Assembly: GCA_016650415.1 (NCBI GenBank)
Contig: JAENVU010000029.1
Span: 1-15,652, forward strand
Direction: 5' to 3'
DNA from: Acidimicrobiia bacterium
Lineage (GTDB): Bacteria > Actinomycetota > Acidimicrobiia > IMCC26256 > JAENVU01
Length of the DNA: 15,652 nucleotides
The translations under genes were made by a program, and so were the position numbers. How positions within the stretch are numbered: position 1 is the stretch's first letter; each line of letters begins with the position of its first letter. Positions 6,821 to 14,534 of this stretch are shown piece by piece. The notes beneath the pieces are model-generated. The model saw only the letters and a list, made by a program, of their open reading frames with translations, was not told where the DNA came from and made no database searches.

Positions 6821-8319
6821 TGCGGGCGCTGATGTCGGTGTACGACAAGACCGGGATCGTGGAGTTTGCCCGGGCGCTGCACGAGCTCGGCTGGGATCTG
6901 GTCTCGAGTGGTGGCACCGCAACCGCGATCGCCGATGCCGGGATTCCCGTCACCGATGTCGCGGAGCTGACCGGCGTCCCCGCCATCCTCGACCACCGCG
7001 TGGTGACGCTGCACCCCAAAGTGCACGGCGGACTCCTCGCGGACCCGACGAATGAGGCACACCGTGCCGATATGGCGGAGTACGGCATCGAGCCGTTCGA
7101 TCTGGTGGTGTCGAATCTCTACCCGTTTCACACGAATCTCTCGATCGAGTTGATCGACATCGGCGGGCCGGCGATGGTGCGGGCCTCGGCGAAGAACCAC
7201 GCCCACGTTGCGATCGTCACCAGCCCGGACCAGTACGACACCGTCCTCGGGGAGCTGCGTGAGCACGGGAGCATCTCCGACGCGACCCGGCGGCAGTTCG
7301 CGTTGGATGCATTCGCGCGCACCGCGGCATACGACGCGGCGATCGTCGAGTGGTTGCAGGCCGGCGAGGCGTTGCCCCAGCACTTGGTGATCCCGTTGGC
7401 CCGCACCGACGAGGTGCTGCGCTACGGAGAGAACCCGCACCAGCAGGGCGCGCGCTACCGCGCGGTGGGAACGTCGAGCTGGTGGGATGGCGTGGTGCAA
7501 CACGGTGGGCTCGCGCTCAGCTACCTCAACCTCTACGACACCGAGGCCGCGTGGAAGCTCGCGCACGATCTGGGTGACCGCGCGGTGTGCGCCATCATCA
7601 AACACGCCAACCCGTGTGGAGTCGCGGTGGCCGATGATCTGGTGACGGCCTATCAACGTGCCCTGGCGGGCGACGAGCGGTCGGCCTTCGGCGGCATCGT
7701 CGCCTTCAACCGCCCCATCGACGACGCCACCGCGGCTGCGATGGCACGTGGACCCCAGGCCGATGTCGTGATCGCGCCCGGCTATTCGGCAGCGGCACTC
7801 GATGCATTGCGGGCCAAGCGGAAGAACACCCGGTTGCTGGAGGCGCCGCGGCCCACGAGCGATGCACGGGAGTTCCGACAGATCAGCGGGGGATTCCTGG
7901 TGCAGGACCCCGCGCACTTCGCGGCGGGTCGCGACGACTGGAAGGTTGCGACCAAGGTCGCACCGACGGCCGACCAATGGGCGGATGCCGAACTCGCATG
8001 GCGGATCTGTGGCCACGTGAAGTCCAACGCGATCGTGCTGGTCAAGGACGGACAGGCCGTCGGGATCGGCGCCGGTCAGCAGAACCGGGTCGAGTCGGGC
8101 GAGATCGCCGCGAAGAAAGCCGACGGACGAGCGGTGGGTGGCGCGTGCGCATCGGACGCGTTCTACCCGTTCCCCGATGGTGTCGAGGCGGCCGCCGCGG
8201 CCGGTGTCGCGGTGGTGCTCCAGCCGGGCGGCGCGATGCGCGACGACGAAGTAACGGCCCGGGCCGACGAACTCGGCCTCGCGATGGTCCTGACCGGCGA
8301 GCGTCACTTCCTGCACTAG
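6820..8319 (+). CDS. purH: Bifunctional AICAR transformylase / IMP cyclohydrolase
   Basis: PurH carries out the last two steps to IMP: formylation of AICAR with 10-formyl-tetrahydrofolate, then ring closure. The 499-residue product has the MGS-like cyclohydrolase domain first (SVYDKTGIVEFARAL, SSGGTATAIADAGIPV, TLHPKVHGGLLAD, SNLYPF, GGPAMVRASAKNHAHVAIV). The transformylase domain follows (LRYGENPHQQGARY, IIKHANPCGVAV with the catalytic Lys-His pair, ERSAFGGIVAFNRPID, GHVKSNAIVLV, SDAFYPFPDGVE, GGAMRDDEV, TGERHFLH end). ATGs at 6817 and 6820 are both possible. AAGGAG at 6809-6814 is 5 bases from 6820 but only 2 from 6817, so 6820 is preferred. The typical motif FAWKVCKHVKSN reads LAWRICGHVKSN. 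Confidence 0.96.
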   Translation: MRALMSVYDKTGIVEFARALHELGWDLVSSGGTATAIADAGIPVTDVAELTGVPAILDHRVVTLHPKVHGGLLADPTNEAHRADMAEYGIEPFDLVVSNLYPFHTNLSIELIDIGGPAMVRASAKNHAHVAIVTSPDQYDTVLGELREHGSISDATRRQFALDAFARTAAYDAAIVEWLQAGEALPQHLVIPLARTDEVLRYGENPHQQGARYRAVGTSSWWDGVVQHGGLALSYLNLYDTEAAWKLAHDLGDRAVCAIIKHANPCGVAVADDLVTAYQRALAGDERSAFGGIVAFNRPIDDATAAAMARGPQADVVIAPGYSAAALDALRAKRKNTRLLEAPRPTSDAREFRQISGGFLVQDPAHFAAGRDDWKVATKVAPTADQWADAELAWRICGHVKSNAIVLVKDGQAVGIGAGQQNRVESGEIAAKKADGRAVGGACASDAFYPFPDGVEAAAAAGVAVVLQPGGAMRDDEVTARADELGLAMVLTGERHFLH

Positions 8320-8329
8320 GAGTTCGGGT

Positions 8330-9208
8330 ATGTCGTCACCACTCATGATGTCGGGCGGGCCGGTGGCCGACGCGGTGTTCGCCGATCTCAGACCGCGGAT
8401 CGAGAAGCTCATCGCCAATGGCCGGCCACCGGGGCTGGCAACGTTGCTGGTCGGTGCCGACGATGCCAGCGCGCGCTACGTCGGAATGAAGCACGCGAAG
8501 GCCGCGGAACTGGGGTGTCATTCCGTCGACGTGCACCTCGACGTCGACGCCACCCAGACCGAGGTGCTCGATGCGATCGCGGCCCTCAACGCCGACGACA
8601 CCGTCGACGCCGTGCTGTTCCAGTATCCGGCGCCACCGCACATCGATTTCGAAGCCGCGCTGCTCACGCTGGATCCGGACAAGGATGTCGACGGTTTGCA
8701 TCCCGTCAACATGGGCCGGTTGGCATTGTCGATGCCGGGTCCCGTGCCGTGTACACCGGCCGGGATCGAGGCGTTGCTCGCGCATTACGAGATTCCGATT
8801 GCCGGGCGCGAGGTGTGCATCATGGGTCGCGGTGCCACCCTCGGTCGTCCCCTCGCGCTGCTCCTCTCCCAGAAGCGACCGACCGCGAATGCCGCGGTGA
8901 CGGTGGTGCACACCGGGGTGAAGGATTGGCCGAAGTACACGCGTCGCGCCGAGGTCGTGATCGCGGCCGCGGGCGTGCCGGGCATCGTGCAGCCCGAACA
9001 CCTGACCCCCGGGTGCGTCGTGGTGGGCGGAGGTGTGCGCTACGAGGGTCGGAAGCTGTTGCCCGACGTCGACGTTGCGTGCGAGGCGGTCGCCGGCGCG
9101 ATCACGCCCCGGGTCGGTGGCGTCGGCCCGACCACCATCGCGATGTTGTTCCGGAACCTCGTCGAGATCGCCGAACGGCGGCTCGCTCCGCGGGAGTACG
9201 AGGACTGA
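8330..9208 (+). CDS. folD: Methylenetetrahydrofolate dehydrogenase / methenyltetrahydrofolate cyclohydrolase
   Basis: FolD oxidises 5,10-methylene-THF with NADP and hydrolyses the product to 10-formyl-THF, the donor used by the PurN and PurH encoded just upstream. The 292-residue protein keeps the catalytic residues at E. coli numbering: Y50 and K54 in ARYVGMK, Q98 in FQYP and D121 in DVDGLHPVNMG. PCTPAGIEALL and the NADP loop MGRGATLGRPLALLL also match. Two signatures are unusual: QYPAP for the family QLPLP, and TPRVGGVGPTT for TPVPGGVGPMT. AGGAG at 8318-8322 lies 7 bases before the ATG. The gap from purH is 10 bp, so the genes are almost certainly co-transcribed. Confidence 0.93.
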   Translation: MSSPLMMSGGPVADAVFADLRPRIEKLIANGRPPGLATLLVGADDASARYVGMKHAKAAELGCHSVDVHLDVDATQTEVLDAIAALNADDTVDAVLFQYPAPPHIDFEAALLTLDPDKDVDGLHPVNMGRLALSMPGPVPCTPAGIEALLAHYEIPIAGREVCIMGRGATLGRPLALLLSQKRPTANAAVTVVHTGVKDWPKYTRRAEVVIAAAGVPGIVQPEHLTPGCVVVGGGVRYEGRKLLPDVDVACEAVAGAITPRVGGVGPTTIAMLFRNLVEIAERRLAPREYED

Positions 9209-9403
9209 ATGACCGTGACGGAACCCTGTCTGCAGTGCGGACTCCCGAAGGACCCCGAGATCCGCTGCCCGTCGTGCGGGATGACCGCGGAGTTCGGCCC
9301 CACTCGACCGAACCCGTTCCGGAGTGGGACGCTGTGGGCGATGATGGGTGCGATCGCCGCAGTGTTCGCCATCACGCTGGTCGTCGTGAGCCTTACGAGT
9401 TGA
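9209..9403 (+). CDS. Small zinc-ribbon membrane protein
   Basis: This 64-residue protein has an N-terminal four-cysteine zinc ribbon (C7, C10, C20, C23 in CLQCG and CPSCG) and a single C-terminal membrane helix (about 41-61). It would be tail-anchored with the metal site in the cytoplasm if the short tail exits. The ATG directly follows the folD stop with no gap, and GAGG at 9200-9203 sits 5 bases upstream, so it is translated with folD. I do not recognise a family or function. Codon use and the tidy two-part layout argue that it is real. Confidence 0.75.
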   Translation: MTVTEPCLQCGLPKDPEIRCPSCGMTAEFGPTRPNPFRSGTLWAMMGAIAAVFAITLVVVSLTS

Positions 9404-9419
9404 GCGCACCGGCCACCCG

Positions 9420-9425
9420 TACCCT
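9420..9425 (+). promoter_or_regulatory. Possible icd -10 hexamer
   Basis: TACCCT fits TAnnnT in the 55-bp gap before icd and would give a leader of about 25 bases that contains the ribosome site AAAGGA (9448-9453). A TTGAGC at 9400-9405 is -35-like but only 14 bases away, shorter than usual. Confidence 0.35.
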
Positions 9426-9458
9426 TGAACCGCCCGACCACTGAACCAAAGGACAACG

Positions 9459-10655
9459 ATGCCCGAGAAGATCACGCAGAACGCCGACGGCTCCCTCAAC
9501 GTGCCGAACGAGCCGATCATCCCCTTCATCGAGGGTGATGGCACCGGTGTCGACATCTGGCCGGCGGCCAAACTCGTGATGGACGCGGCCGCGGCCAAGC
9601 AGGGCAAGACCATCGGTTGGATGGAGGTGCTGGCCGGCCAGAAGGCGTTCGACAACACGGGGAGTTGGCTGCCCGACGAGACGGTCGGCGCGTTTCGTGA
9701 ATACCTCATCGGGATCAAGGGCCCGCTCACCACGCCGATCGGCGGCGGCATCCGCTCGCTCAACGTCGCGCTGCGTCAGATCCTGGACCTCTACGTCTGC
9801 TTGCGGCCGGTGCGGTGGTTCACCGGGGTGCCGTCGCCGGTGAAGCACCCCGAGAAGGTCGACATGGTGATCTTCCGCGAGAACACCGAGGACATCTACG
9901 CGGGCCTCGAGGTCGAGGAGGGCACGCCGGAGGCGAAGCGCCTCATCGAGATGCTCCACGACGAGATGGGTTGGACCATTCGGCCCGACTCCGGGATCGG
10001 CATCAAGCCGATCTCCGAGACCGGTTCCAAGCGCCTGATCCGCGCCGCGATCGAGCACGCGGTGCGCAAAGGCCGCAAGTCGGTGACGATCGTCCACAAG
10101 GGCAACATCCAGAAGTTCACCGAAGGCGCGTTCATGAACTGGGGCTACGAGCTCACGCGCGAGGAGTTCGCCGATGTGGCCGTCGGATGGGACGACTGCG
10201 GCGGCGACCCCGGCGACAAGGTCCTGGTGAAGGACGCGATTGCCGACATCACCTTGCAGCAGGTCCTCACCCGGCCGGACGAGTTCGACGTCATCGCGAC
10301 GACCAACCTCAACGGCGACTACCTAAGTGACGCGCTGGCCGCTCAGGTCGGCGGGATCGGGATCGCACCGGGCGGCAACATCAACTACGTGACCGGTCAC
10401 GGCATCTTCGAGGCCACGCATGGGACCGCGCCGAAGTACGCCGGCCAGGACAAGGTCAACCCGGGCTCGGTCCTGCTCTCGGGCGTGATGATGTTCGAGC
10501 ACCTCGGTTGGCAGGACGCGGCGGACGACATCGTGCGGGCGCTCGAAGCCACCATCGGTGACAAGGTCGTGACCTACGACTTCGCCCGCCAGATGGAAGG
10601 TGCGACGGAGGTCAAGTGCTCGGAGTTCGCCCAGGCCATCGTCGACCGGCTGTAA
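9459..10655 (+). CDS. icd: Isocitrate dehydrogenase, NADP-dependent (E. coli Icd type)
   Basis: Icd oxidatively decarboxylates isocitrate to 2-oxoglutarate and makes NADPH. The 398-residue product is of the homodimeric bacterial type. Substrate residues are visible: S100, N102 and R106 in IRSLNVALR, R116, R140, Y147 and K214 in VHKGNIQKF. Metal ligands D287 and D291 lie in NGDYLSD. Cofactor residues are K326 and Y327 in HGTAPKYAG, V333, Y373 and R377 in TYDFAR, matching the NADP-binding set of E. coli Icd rather than the NAD type. S100 corresponds to the serine phosphorylated by AceK in enterics; no such kinase is seen here. The ATG at 9459 has AAAGGA 5 bases upstream. Confidence 0.97.
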   Translation: MPEKITQNADGSLNVPNEPIIPFIEGDGTGVDIWPAAKLVMDAAAAKQGKTIGWMEVLAGQKAFDNTGSWLPDETVGAFREYLIGIKGPLTTPIGGGIRSLNVALRQILDLYVCLRPVRWFTGVPSPVKHPEKVDMVIFRENTEDIYAGLEVEEGTPEAKRLIEMLHDEMGWTIRPDSGIGIKPISETGSKRLIRAAIEHAVRKGRKSVTIVHKGNIQKFTEGAFMNWGYELTREEFADVAVGWDDCGGDPGDKVLVKDAIADITLQQVLTRPDEFDVIATTNLNGDYLSDALAAQVGGIGIAPGGNINYVTGHGIFEATHGTAPKYAGQDKVNPGSVLLSGVMMFEHLGWQDAADDIVRALEATIGDKVVTYDFARQMEGATEVKCSEFAQAIVDRL

Positions 10656-10719
10656 GTCGCGGAATCGACGGCATCCGGTGGGGCTCGTTGCTCCGAACAC
10701 TGGGTGAGATGACGACGCC

Positions 10720-11499
10720 ATGATCCTCGCCGAACTGGTCGTGCGCCACACGCGCAATCACATGCCGACGCGTCGCGTCGCGTTGGGCGATCAGTACTTG
10801 CCGATGACCGGCGCCGCCCATGGTGCGGGGTTGCTCGCGGCGGTCGTGGCCGAACACGTCGGCGCCTTCGACGACGAGCAACTCGAGGATCTGCCGCGGC
10901 TGTTGTTCGAGATCACTCGCCACGGCATCAGCGTTCCGCGCATCGCGCTCCGGCACCGCCTCCAGACCGACGTCCACGGGTTGGATCGTTCGCGGCATCG
11001 GCTCCTCGAAGAGAACGGCCGGTTCATCGTCGAACTCGACGTGCACGGCGCGCCGGGCCCGCAGGTGGTCGGCGCGATCCTGGCGGCGGGCTCCATGGGA
11101 TCGAGTGTGCGTCAGCGCGCCGTGCAGGCGATCAACGCTGCCGTCGCCCAACCGGGGGTGATCCCGGAGCCGTTTGTCGTGCGCCGGCTCCGGGAAGGTA
11201 TCCCGATCATGCGGCCGCCGCGGGCCGGTGTCGGGCCCGTCGAGGAGGCCTATACCGAGATCGATGCCGGCTCGTGGGTGGGAATACCGGCCGAGCGGCG
11301 TTGGGCGATGGAGGTCCTGGGCCTGCGCGCCGACATGGGCGTGGAGCGGATCGATATCCAGAAGCGATTTCGGCGACTCCTGCGCCTCGCCCATCCGGAC
11401 CAGGGTGGGGCTTCCGACGGTGCCGCCGAGCGCATCGCGGAGCTCAGCGAGGCCCGCAACCTGCTGCTCGATCCCGACGACGGCGCCGATCGCGGCTGA
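10720..11499 (+). CDS. J-domain protein with uncharacterised N-terminal region
   Basis: This 259-residue protein has a C-terminal J domain (about 200-255) with helix II RFRRLLRLA, the HPD motif at 225-227 followed by QGG, and a third helix AAERIAELSEARNLLL. J domains stimulate DnaK ATPase, so it probably recruits DnaK to a client. The preceding 200 residues are Arg- and Ala-rich without a zinc finger or Gly/Phe region, so it is not classical DnaJ or CbpA. I do not recognise that part. The ATG at 10720 has no strong ribosome site; internal alternatives lie at GTG 10741 and ATG 10762. It sits between icd and mdh, which does not by itself indicate a client. Confidence 0.85.
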   Translation: MILAELVVRHTRNHMPTRRVALGDQYLPMTGAAHGAGLLAAVVAEHVGAFDDEQLEDLPRLLFEITRHGISVPRIALRHRLQTDVHGLDRSRHRLLEENGRFIVELDVHGAPGPQVVGAILAAGSMGSSVRQRAVQAINAAVAQPGVIPEPFVVRRLREGIPIMRPPRAGVGPVEEAYTEIDAGSWVGIPAERRWAMEVLGLRADMGVERIDIQKRFRRLLRLAHPDQGGASDGAAERIAELSEARNLLLDPDDGADRG

Positions 11500-11533
11500 T
11501 CCCCGGCGTTCGTCGGCGGCGGGGTGATCTCAC

Positions 11534-11539
11534 TAAGTT
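11534..11539 (+). promoter_or_regulatory. -10 hexamer for leaderless mdh
   Basis: TAAGTT fits TAnnnT and ends 6 bases before the mdh ATG at 11546, the spacing expected when the start codon is the first transcribed base. There is no ribosome site in the 46-bp gap. Confidence 0.5.
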
Positions 11540-11545
11540 GCTGGC

Positions 11546-12538
11546 ATGGCGAAGACTCCTGTTCATGTGACCGTCACGGGTGCGGCCGGCCAGATCGGCT
11601 ACGCAATCCTGTTCCGCATCGCTTCCGGCCAGTTGCTCGGCCCGGATCAACCCGTCGTGCTGCGGCTGCTCGAGATCGAGCCCGCGATGCAGGCGCTCGG
11701 TGGCGTGGCGATGGAACTCGACGACTGTGCGTTCCCGCTCCTCGCCGGTATCGAGACCACCTCGGACCTCAAGACCGCCTTCGACGGCACGAGCTGGGCG
11801 CTGCTGGTCGGTTCGGTCCCGCGCAAGGCCGGCATGGAGCGGGGCGACCTGCTCAACGTGAACGGTGGCATCTTCAAGCCGCAGGGTCAGGCCATCAACG
11901 CTCATGCCGCGTCCGATGTTCGGGTCCTCGTCGTCGGGAACCCGTGCAACACGAACTGCCTGATCGCACGCAGCAACGCGCCCGACGTCCCGGCCGACCG
12001 TTGGTTCGCGATGACCCGGCTCGACCAGAACCGCGCCCAGAGCCAGCTGGCCCAGAAGGCCGGTGTCCCGGTGGCCGACGTCACCAACGTGACCATCTGG
12101 GGCAACCACTCGGCAACCCAGTACCCCGACTTCGCGAACGCGCGGATCGGTGGCCGGGCGGCACCTGAGGTCATCGGTGACACCGACTGGCTCCAGACGA
12201 CGTTCATCGAGACGGTGCAGAAGCGCGGTGCGGCGATCATCGAGGCGCGTGGGCTCTCGTCGGCGGCGTCGGCGGCGAACGCGGCCATCGATTCGGTCAA
12301 CAGCGCGCGAACCGCGACCCCGTCCGGTCAATGGTCGAGCCTCGCGGTCGTCAGCCGCGGTGAATACGGCACGCCCGAGGGTCTGCAGTACGGATTCCCG
12401 GTTCAGGCCGACGGCAAGGGCGGCTGGAGTGTCGTGGAAGGGCTCGCGCACGATGCGTTCGCCCAGGAGAAGCTGCGGATCACGACCGAAGAGCTGGAAG
12501 CCGAGCGCGCCGAGATCCAGTCCCTCGGGCTGATTTAG
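11546..12538 (+). CDS. mdh: Malate dehydrogenase (cytosolic-type, NAD-dependent)
   Basis: Mdh interconverts malate and oxaloacetate in the TCA cycle. The 330-residue product has the Rossmann loop TGAAGQIGYAILFRIASG and the LLEIEPAMQALGGVAMELDD strand, whose acidic residue after LL favours NAD. Substrate arginines are R93 and R99 in PRKAGMERGDLL, with N132 in GNPCNTN, the catalytic pair D160 (TRLDQNRA) and H188 (WGNHSATQYPDF), and R163. The length and the NxHSATQYPD signature place it with the eukaryotic-cytosol-like group common in actinobacteria rather than the LDH-like group. A TAnnnT hexamer 6 bases upstream suggests its own leaderless transcript. The next gene starts 20 bp after its stop. 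Confidence 0.97.
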   Translation: MAKTPVHVTVTGAAGQIGYAILFRIASGQLLGPDQPVVLRLLEIEPAMQALGGVAMELDDCAFPLLAGIETTSDLKTAFDGTSWALLVGSVPRKAGMERGDLLNVNGGIFKPQGQAINAHAASDVRVLVVGNPCNTNCLIARSNAPDVPADRWFAMTRLDQNRAQSQLAQKAGVPVADVTNVTIWGNHSATQYPDFANARIGGRAAPEVIGDTDWLQTTFIETVQKRGAAIIEARGLSSAASAANAAIDSVNSARTATPSGQWSSLAVVSRGEYGTPEGLQYGFPVQADGKGGWSVVEGLAHDAFAQEKLRITTEELEAERAEIQSLGLI

Positions 12539-12557
12539 GTCGGCGCACCCACCGGCG

Positions 12558-13061
12558 ATGACCGAACCCGATGGGATGACCCGGTGGTGGCGTCAGCGGA
12601 TTCCGTGGGGTGACATCGTCGTCGAGGTCGGCCCGGCCGGCGTGCGGGCCATCTCGCTCCCGACGACTCCGGTTGACGAGTACGTGAGCCGCCCTCGGTG
12701 CGACCGCGGGATCGCCGGTCAGCTCGATGAGTACTTCGCGGGCCGCCGAATGACCTTCTCCATCGCCGTCGATCTGCCGTCGACGTTGTCGGAACTCCAG
12801 CGGCGCATCTTGCTCACCGTGCGCGACGTCCCGTACGGCGAGACCGTGACCTACGGCGAAGTGGCCGACATGGTCGGCCGACCGCGCGCCGCGCGTGCCG
12901 TGGGGTCCACGATGGCCAAGAATCCGGTGCCGTTCCTGATTCCGTGTCATCGCGTGGTGGCCGCCAACGGGATCGGCGGCTACGGCGGCGGATACGGAGA
13001 CGGGGTGGCGTTCAAGCGTGCGTTGCTGGATCTCGAAGCCGGTGGTCGGCCCACCCGCTGA
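12558..13061 (+). CDS. ogt: Methylated-DNA-[protein]-cysteine S-methyltransferase (O6-alkylguanine repair)
   Basis: The protein removes methyl groups from O6-methylguanine by transferring them irreversibly to its own cysteine. The 167-residue product has the C-terminal DNA-binding and active-site domain: YGETVTYGEVADMVGRPRAARAVGSTMAKNP, here spanning the helix-turn-helix, then IPCHRVVAANG with the acceptor C130, and the GGYGGGYGDGVAFKRALLDLE end. Because the cysteine is present it is a true transferase rather than an alkyltransferase-like protein. The N-terminal domain is short and ordinary for Ogt, with no Ada regulatory part. No ribosome site precedes the ATG; M7 at 12576 is an alternative. 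It is 19 bp after mdh and its last 50 bp overlap the convergent hydrolase gene. Confidence 0.92.
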   Translation: MTEPDGMTRWWRQRIPWGDIVVEVGPAGVRAISLPTTPVDEYVSRPRCDRGIAGQLDEYFAGRRMTFSIAVDLPSTLSELQRRILLTVRDVPYGETVTYGEVADMVGRPRAARAVGSTMAKNPVPFLIPCHRVVAANGIGGYGGGYGDGVAFKRALLDLEAGGRPTR

Positions 13062-13935
13062 CGATCTCGACGAACCGGTCCGGGGTCTCCAGCTGCGGAG
13101 CGTGGCCACACTCCGCCAGTTCCACGTACTGCCAGTCGGCTCGCCGCCGAGCCACGGCCCGGGCGAACGACACGGGGACGAGCCGGTCGCGCCGGCCGTG
13201 CAGGATCATCGTCGGCCGGTCGAGCCGGAGAAGGTCCGGGCGCATCCCGGTGAGCAGGTAGCGGAACAGTGATCCACCGCTCTCCGTGTACGCCGCGGCG
13301 GCCTCGGGATAATGGCGTCGTTCGGCGGCGAGATCGATGAGTCGGTCCCGCACGCCGGGATCGAGCCGCTCCGGTTCGGCGAGCACGGCCAGCAGTGTCG
13401 CGTCGACCAAACGGTCGGGACCGAGCCGGCGCGCCCGCGCGTGCACGATCGGAGTTGCCGCGCGCGGGAACGTCAGCGTCGCGAACTTGATCGTGCGCGC
13501 GACCTGATCGAGGTTGCCGCTGGGTCGGGGATAGGCCGCGTTGACGAGCACGACTCCGGTGACGAGTTCGGGATGCTCCGCCGCGACCGCGACCGAGACG
13601 GCGCCGCCCATCGAGTTGCCGGCGACGAGCGCCGGACCCCGTTCGGTGAGGAATGCGGTGACGACATCCCGGTGATCGTCGAAGCCGGTCCGGCGATGCT
13701 CGGCGCGGGTGCGGCCGAAACCGGGAAGGTCGATCGCGGTCACGCGACTGCCGAACCGGTTCGCCAACCCCTGGCCGACGAGATCCCAGTTGACGGTGCT
13801 CCCACCGAGCCCGTGGACGAGCAGGACGGGTGGCGCGGTCGGTGACTCGACGGGTGGTTGCCATTGCACCGTGTGGACCAGAGAGTGGCCGGCATCGAAC
13901 CAGACCTCGTGCGTGCTCGAATCGGTCATCGTCAT
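13012..13935 (-). CDS. Alpha/beta-fold hydrolase
   Basis: A 307-residue soluble hydrolase with the full catalytic set: oxyanion segment LLVHGLGGS (38-46), nucleophile elbow GNSMGG with S108, acid D250 in HGRRDRLVP, and H278 in ECGHAPQLETPDRF. A helical cap of about 90 residues (140-235) lies between strands 6 and 7. This layout fits C-C bond hydrolases, epoxide hydrolases and esterases, and the substrate cannot be read from sequence. Ser rather than Asp as nucleophile excludes haloalkane dehalogenase and epoxide hydrolase mechanisms. The start ATG at 13935 overlaps the stop of the upstream minus-strand gene (ATGA), implying translational coupling; a second ATG lies two codons in. Its 3' end overlaps ogt by 50 bp. 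Confidence 0.92.
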   Translation of the reverse strand: MTMTDSSTHEVWFDAGHSLVHTVQWQPPVESPTAPPVLLVHGLGGSTVNWDLVGQGLANRFGSRVTAIDLPGFGRTRAEHRRTGFDDHRDVVTAFLTERGPALVAGNSMGGAVSVAVAAEHPELVTGVVLVNAAYPRPSGNLDQVARTIKFATLTFPRAATPIVHARARRLGPDRLVDATLLAVLAEPERLDPGVRDRLIDLAAERRHYPEAAAAYTESGGSLFRYLLTGMRPDLLRLDRPTMILHGRRDRLVPVSFARAVARRRADWQYVELAECGHAPQLETPDRFVEIVSGWADHRLRDPATHA

Positions 13936-14495
13936 GGAGTGTCGGCCGATTCGGAGGCGCGCTCGATGGCCAATCCGACCAAGAAGTGTTCGTGGAGTTC
14001 CATCCACACGGTGTGGTACGAGTCGATGCGGGGCGAGGTGAACCACTCGTGGTCCCCGGCTTCGACCCGGCCCCGAGCATCCCGGAGACGGGGCCGGTAG
14101 TCGGCGAAGTCCGGCTGGGCGCGGCCGAGCCGGCGAATGACCGGTCCGATGCGGTCGTCGACCACTCCGAGGCGATCGATGACGTCCCAGTCGTACTTGG
14201 CGTCACGATGATCGTTGGCGTGGCCGCCGGCCCGAACCTGCCAGTCGTGACACACCCGGATGAGCTGCGTGTTCCGGGGCCGGAAGTGTTCGTAGGCCGC
14301 GGCGGCATCGTCGCGAGCGTCGGAATCGAGGGCGAACTCTCGATCGGCCTGCGCGCGGCCGTCGGGGGTGAGGACCAGGTGGGCGCCGCGCACGACTGCG
14401 TGGCCGGCCGCAGCGGTGTCGGCACTCTCGGGTCCGCCCGGGTCGACGATCTTGCCGCGCAGGCGGAGCTGGAGGAGGAGTGGGCGGGGGTCCAC
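13932..14495 (-). CDS. Probable winged-helix regulator-like protein, associated with PEP-utilising enzymes
   Basis: A 187-residue protein. The N-terminal 50 residues (LLLQLRLRGKIVD ... HLVLTPDGRAQADREF) look like a reduced winged helix, LTPDGRA being a typical wing. The C-terminal part is strongly patterned: RVCHDWQVR, NDHRDAKYDWDVIDRL, then DSYHTVWMELHEHFL near the end. From memory, actinobacterial proteins with this C-terminal signature are often annotated as MarR-like and lie next to pyruvate phosphate dikinase-type genes; I cannot verify that here. I chose the GTG at 14495 because a TAnnnT hexamer lies 8 bases upstream, while the longer frame to 14903 runs antisense to the next gene with implausible composition. 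It is coupled to the hydrolase downstream and divergent from the swivel-domain gene. Confidence 0.7.
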   Translation of the reverse strand: MDPRPLLLQLRLRGKIVDPGGPESADTAAAGHAVVRGAHLVLTPDGRAQADREFALDSDARDDAAAAYEHFRPRNTQLIRVCHDWQVRAGGHANDHRDAKYDWDVIDRLGVVDDRIGPVIRRLGRAQPDFADYRPRLRDARGRVEAGDHEWFTSPRIDSYHTVWMELHEHFLVGLAIERASESADTP

Positions 14496-14503
14496 GGCCG
14501 ACC

Positions 14504-14509
14504 AATCTA
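14504..14509 (-). promoter_or_regulatory. -10 hexamer for the regulator-like gene
   Basis: On the minus strand TAGATT fits TAnnnT and stands 8 bases before the GTG at 14495, consistent with a leaderless or nearly leaderless transcript. It is separated by only 11 bp from the plus-strand candidate at 14521-14526. Confidence 0.4.
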
Positions 14510-14520
14510 ACGACGCGCAG

Positions 14521-14526
14521 TAGCGT
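14521..14526 (+). promoter_or_regulatory. -10 hexamer for the swivel-domain gene
   Basis: TAGCGT fits TAnnnT and ends 8 bases before the ATG at 14535. No ribosome site is present. It is paired back to back with the minus-strand candidate at 14504-14509 in a 39-bp gap. Confidence 0.4.
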
Positions 14527-14534
14527 GCGCGTCC

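Noticed and set aside
5678..6922. 414-codon minus-strand open frame across sucD end, the membrane gene and purN
   Set aside because: Arg/His-rich composition, crosses three well-supported genes and matches no family; it is a product of high GC. Similar long antisense frames over purH (6778-8418), folD-icd (8336-9763) and the hydrolase (12980-14425) were dropped for the same reason.
10656..10719. Search for a terminator or promoter between icd and the J-domain gene
   Set aside because: No stem longer than 4-5 bp, no TAnnnT near the start and no strong ribosome site; nothing supportable was found.
11498..11530. GATCCCCG ... CGGGGTGATC inverted repeat after the J-domain gene as a terminator
   Set aside because: The stem is only 5 bp plus a bulged extension, the loop is 14 bases, there is no T-run, and it abuts the mdh promoter; too weak to call.
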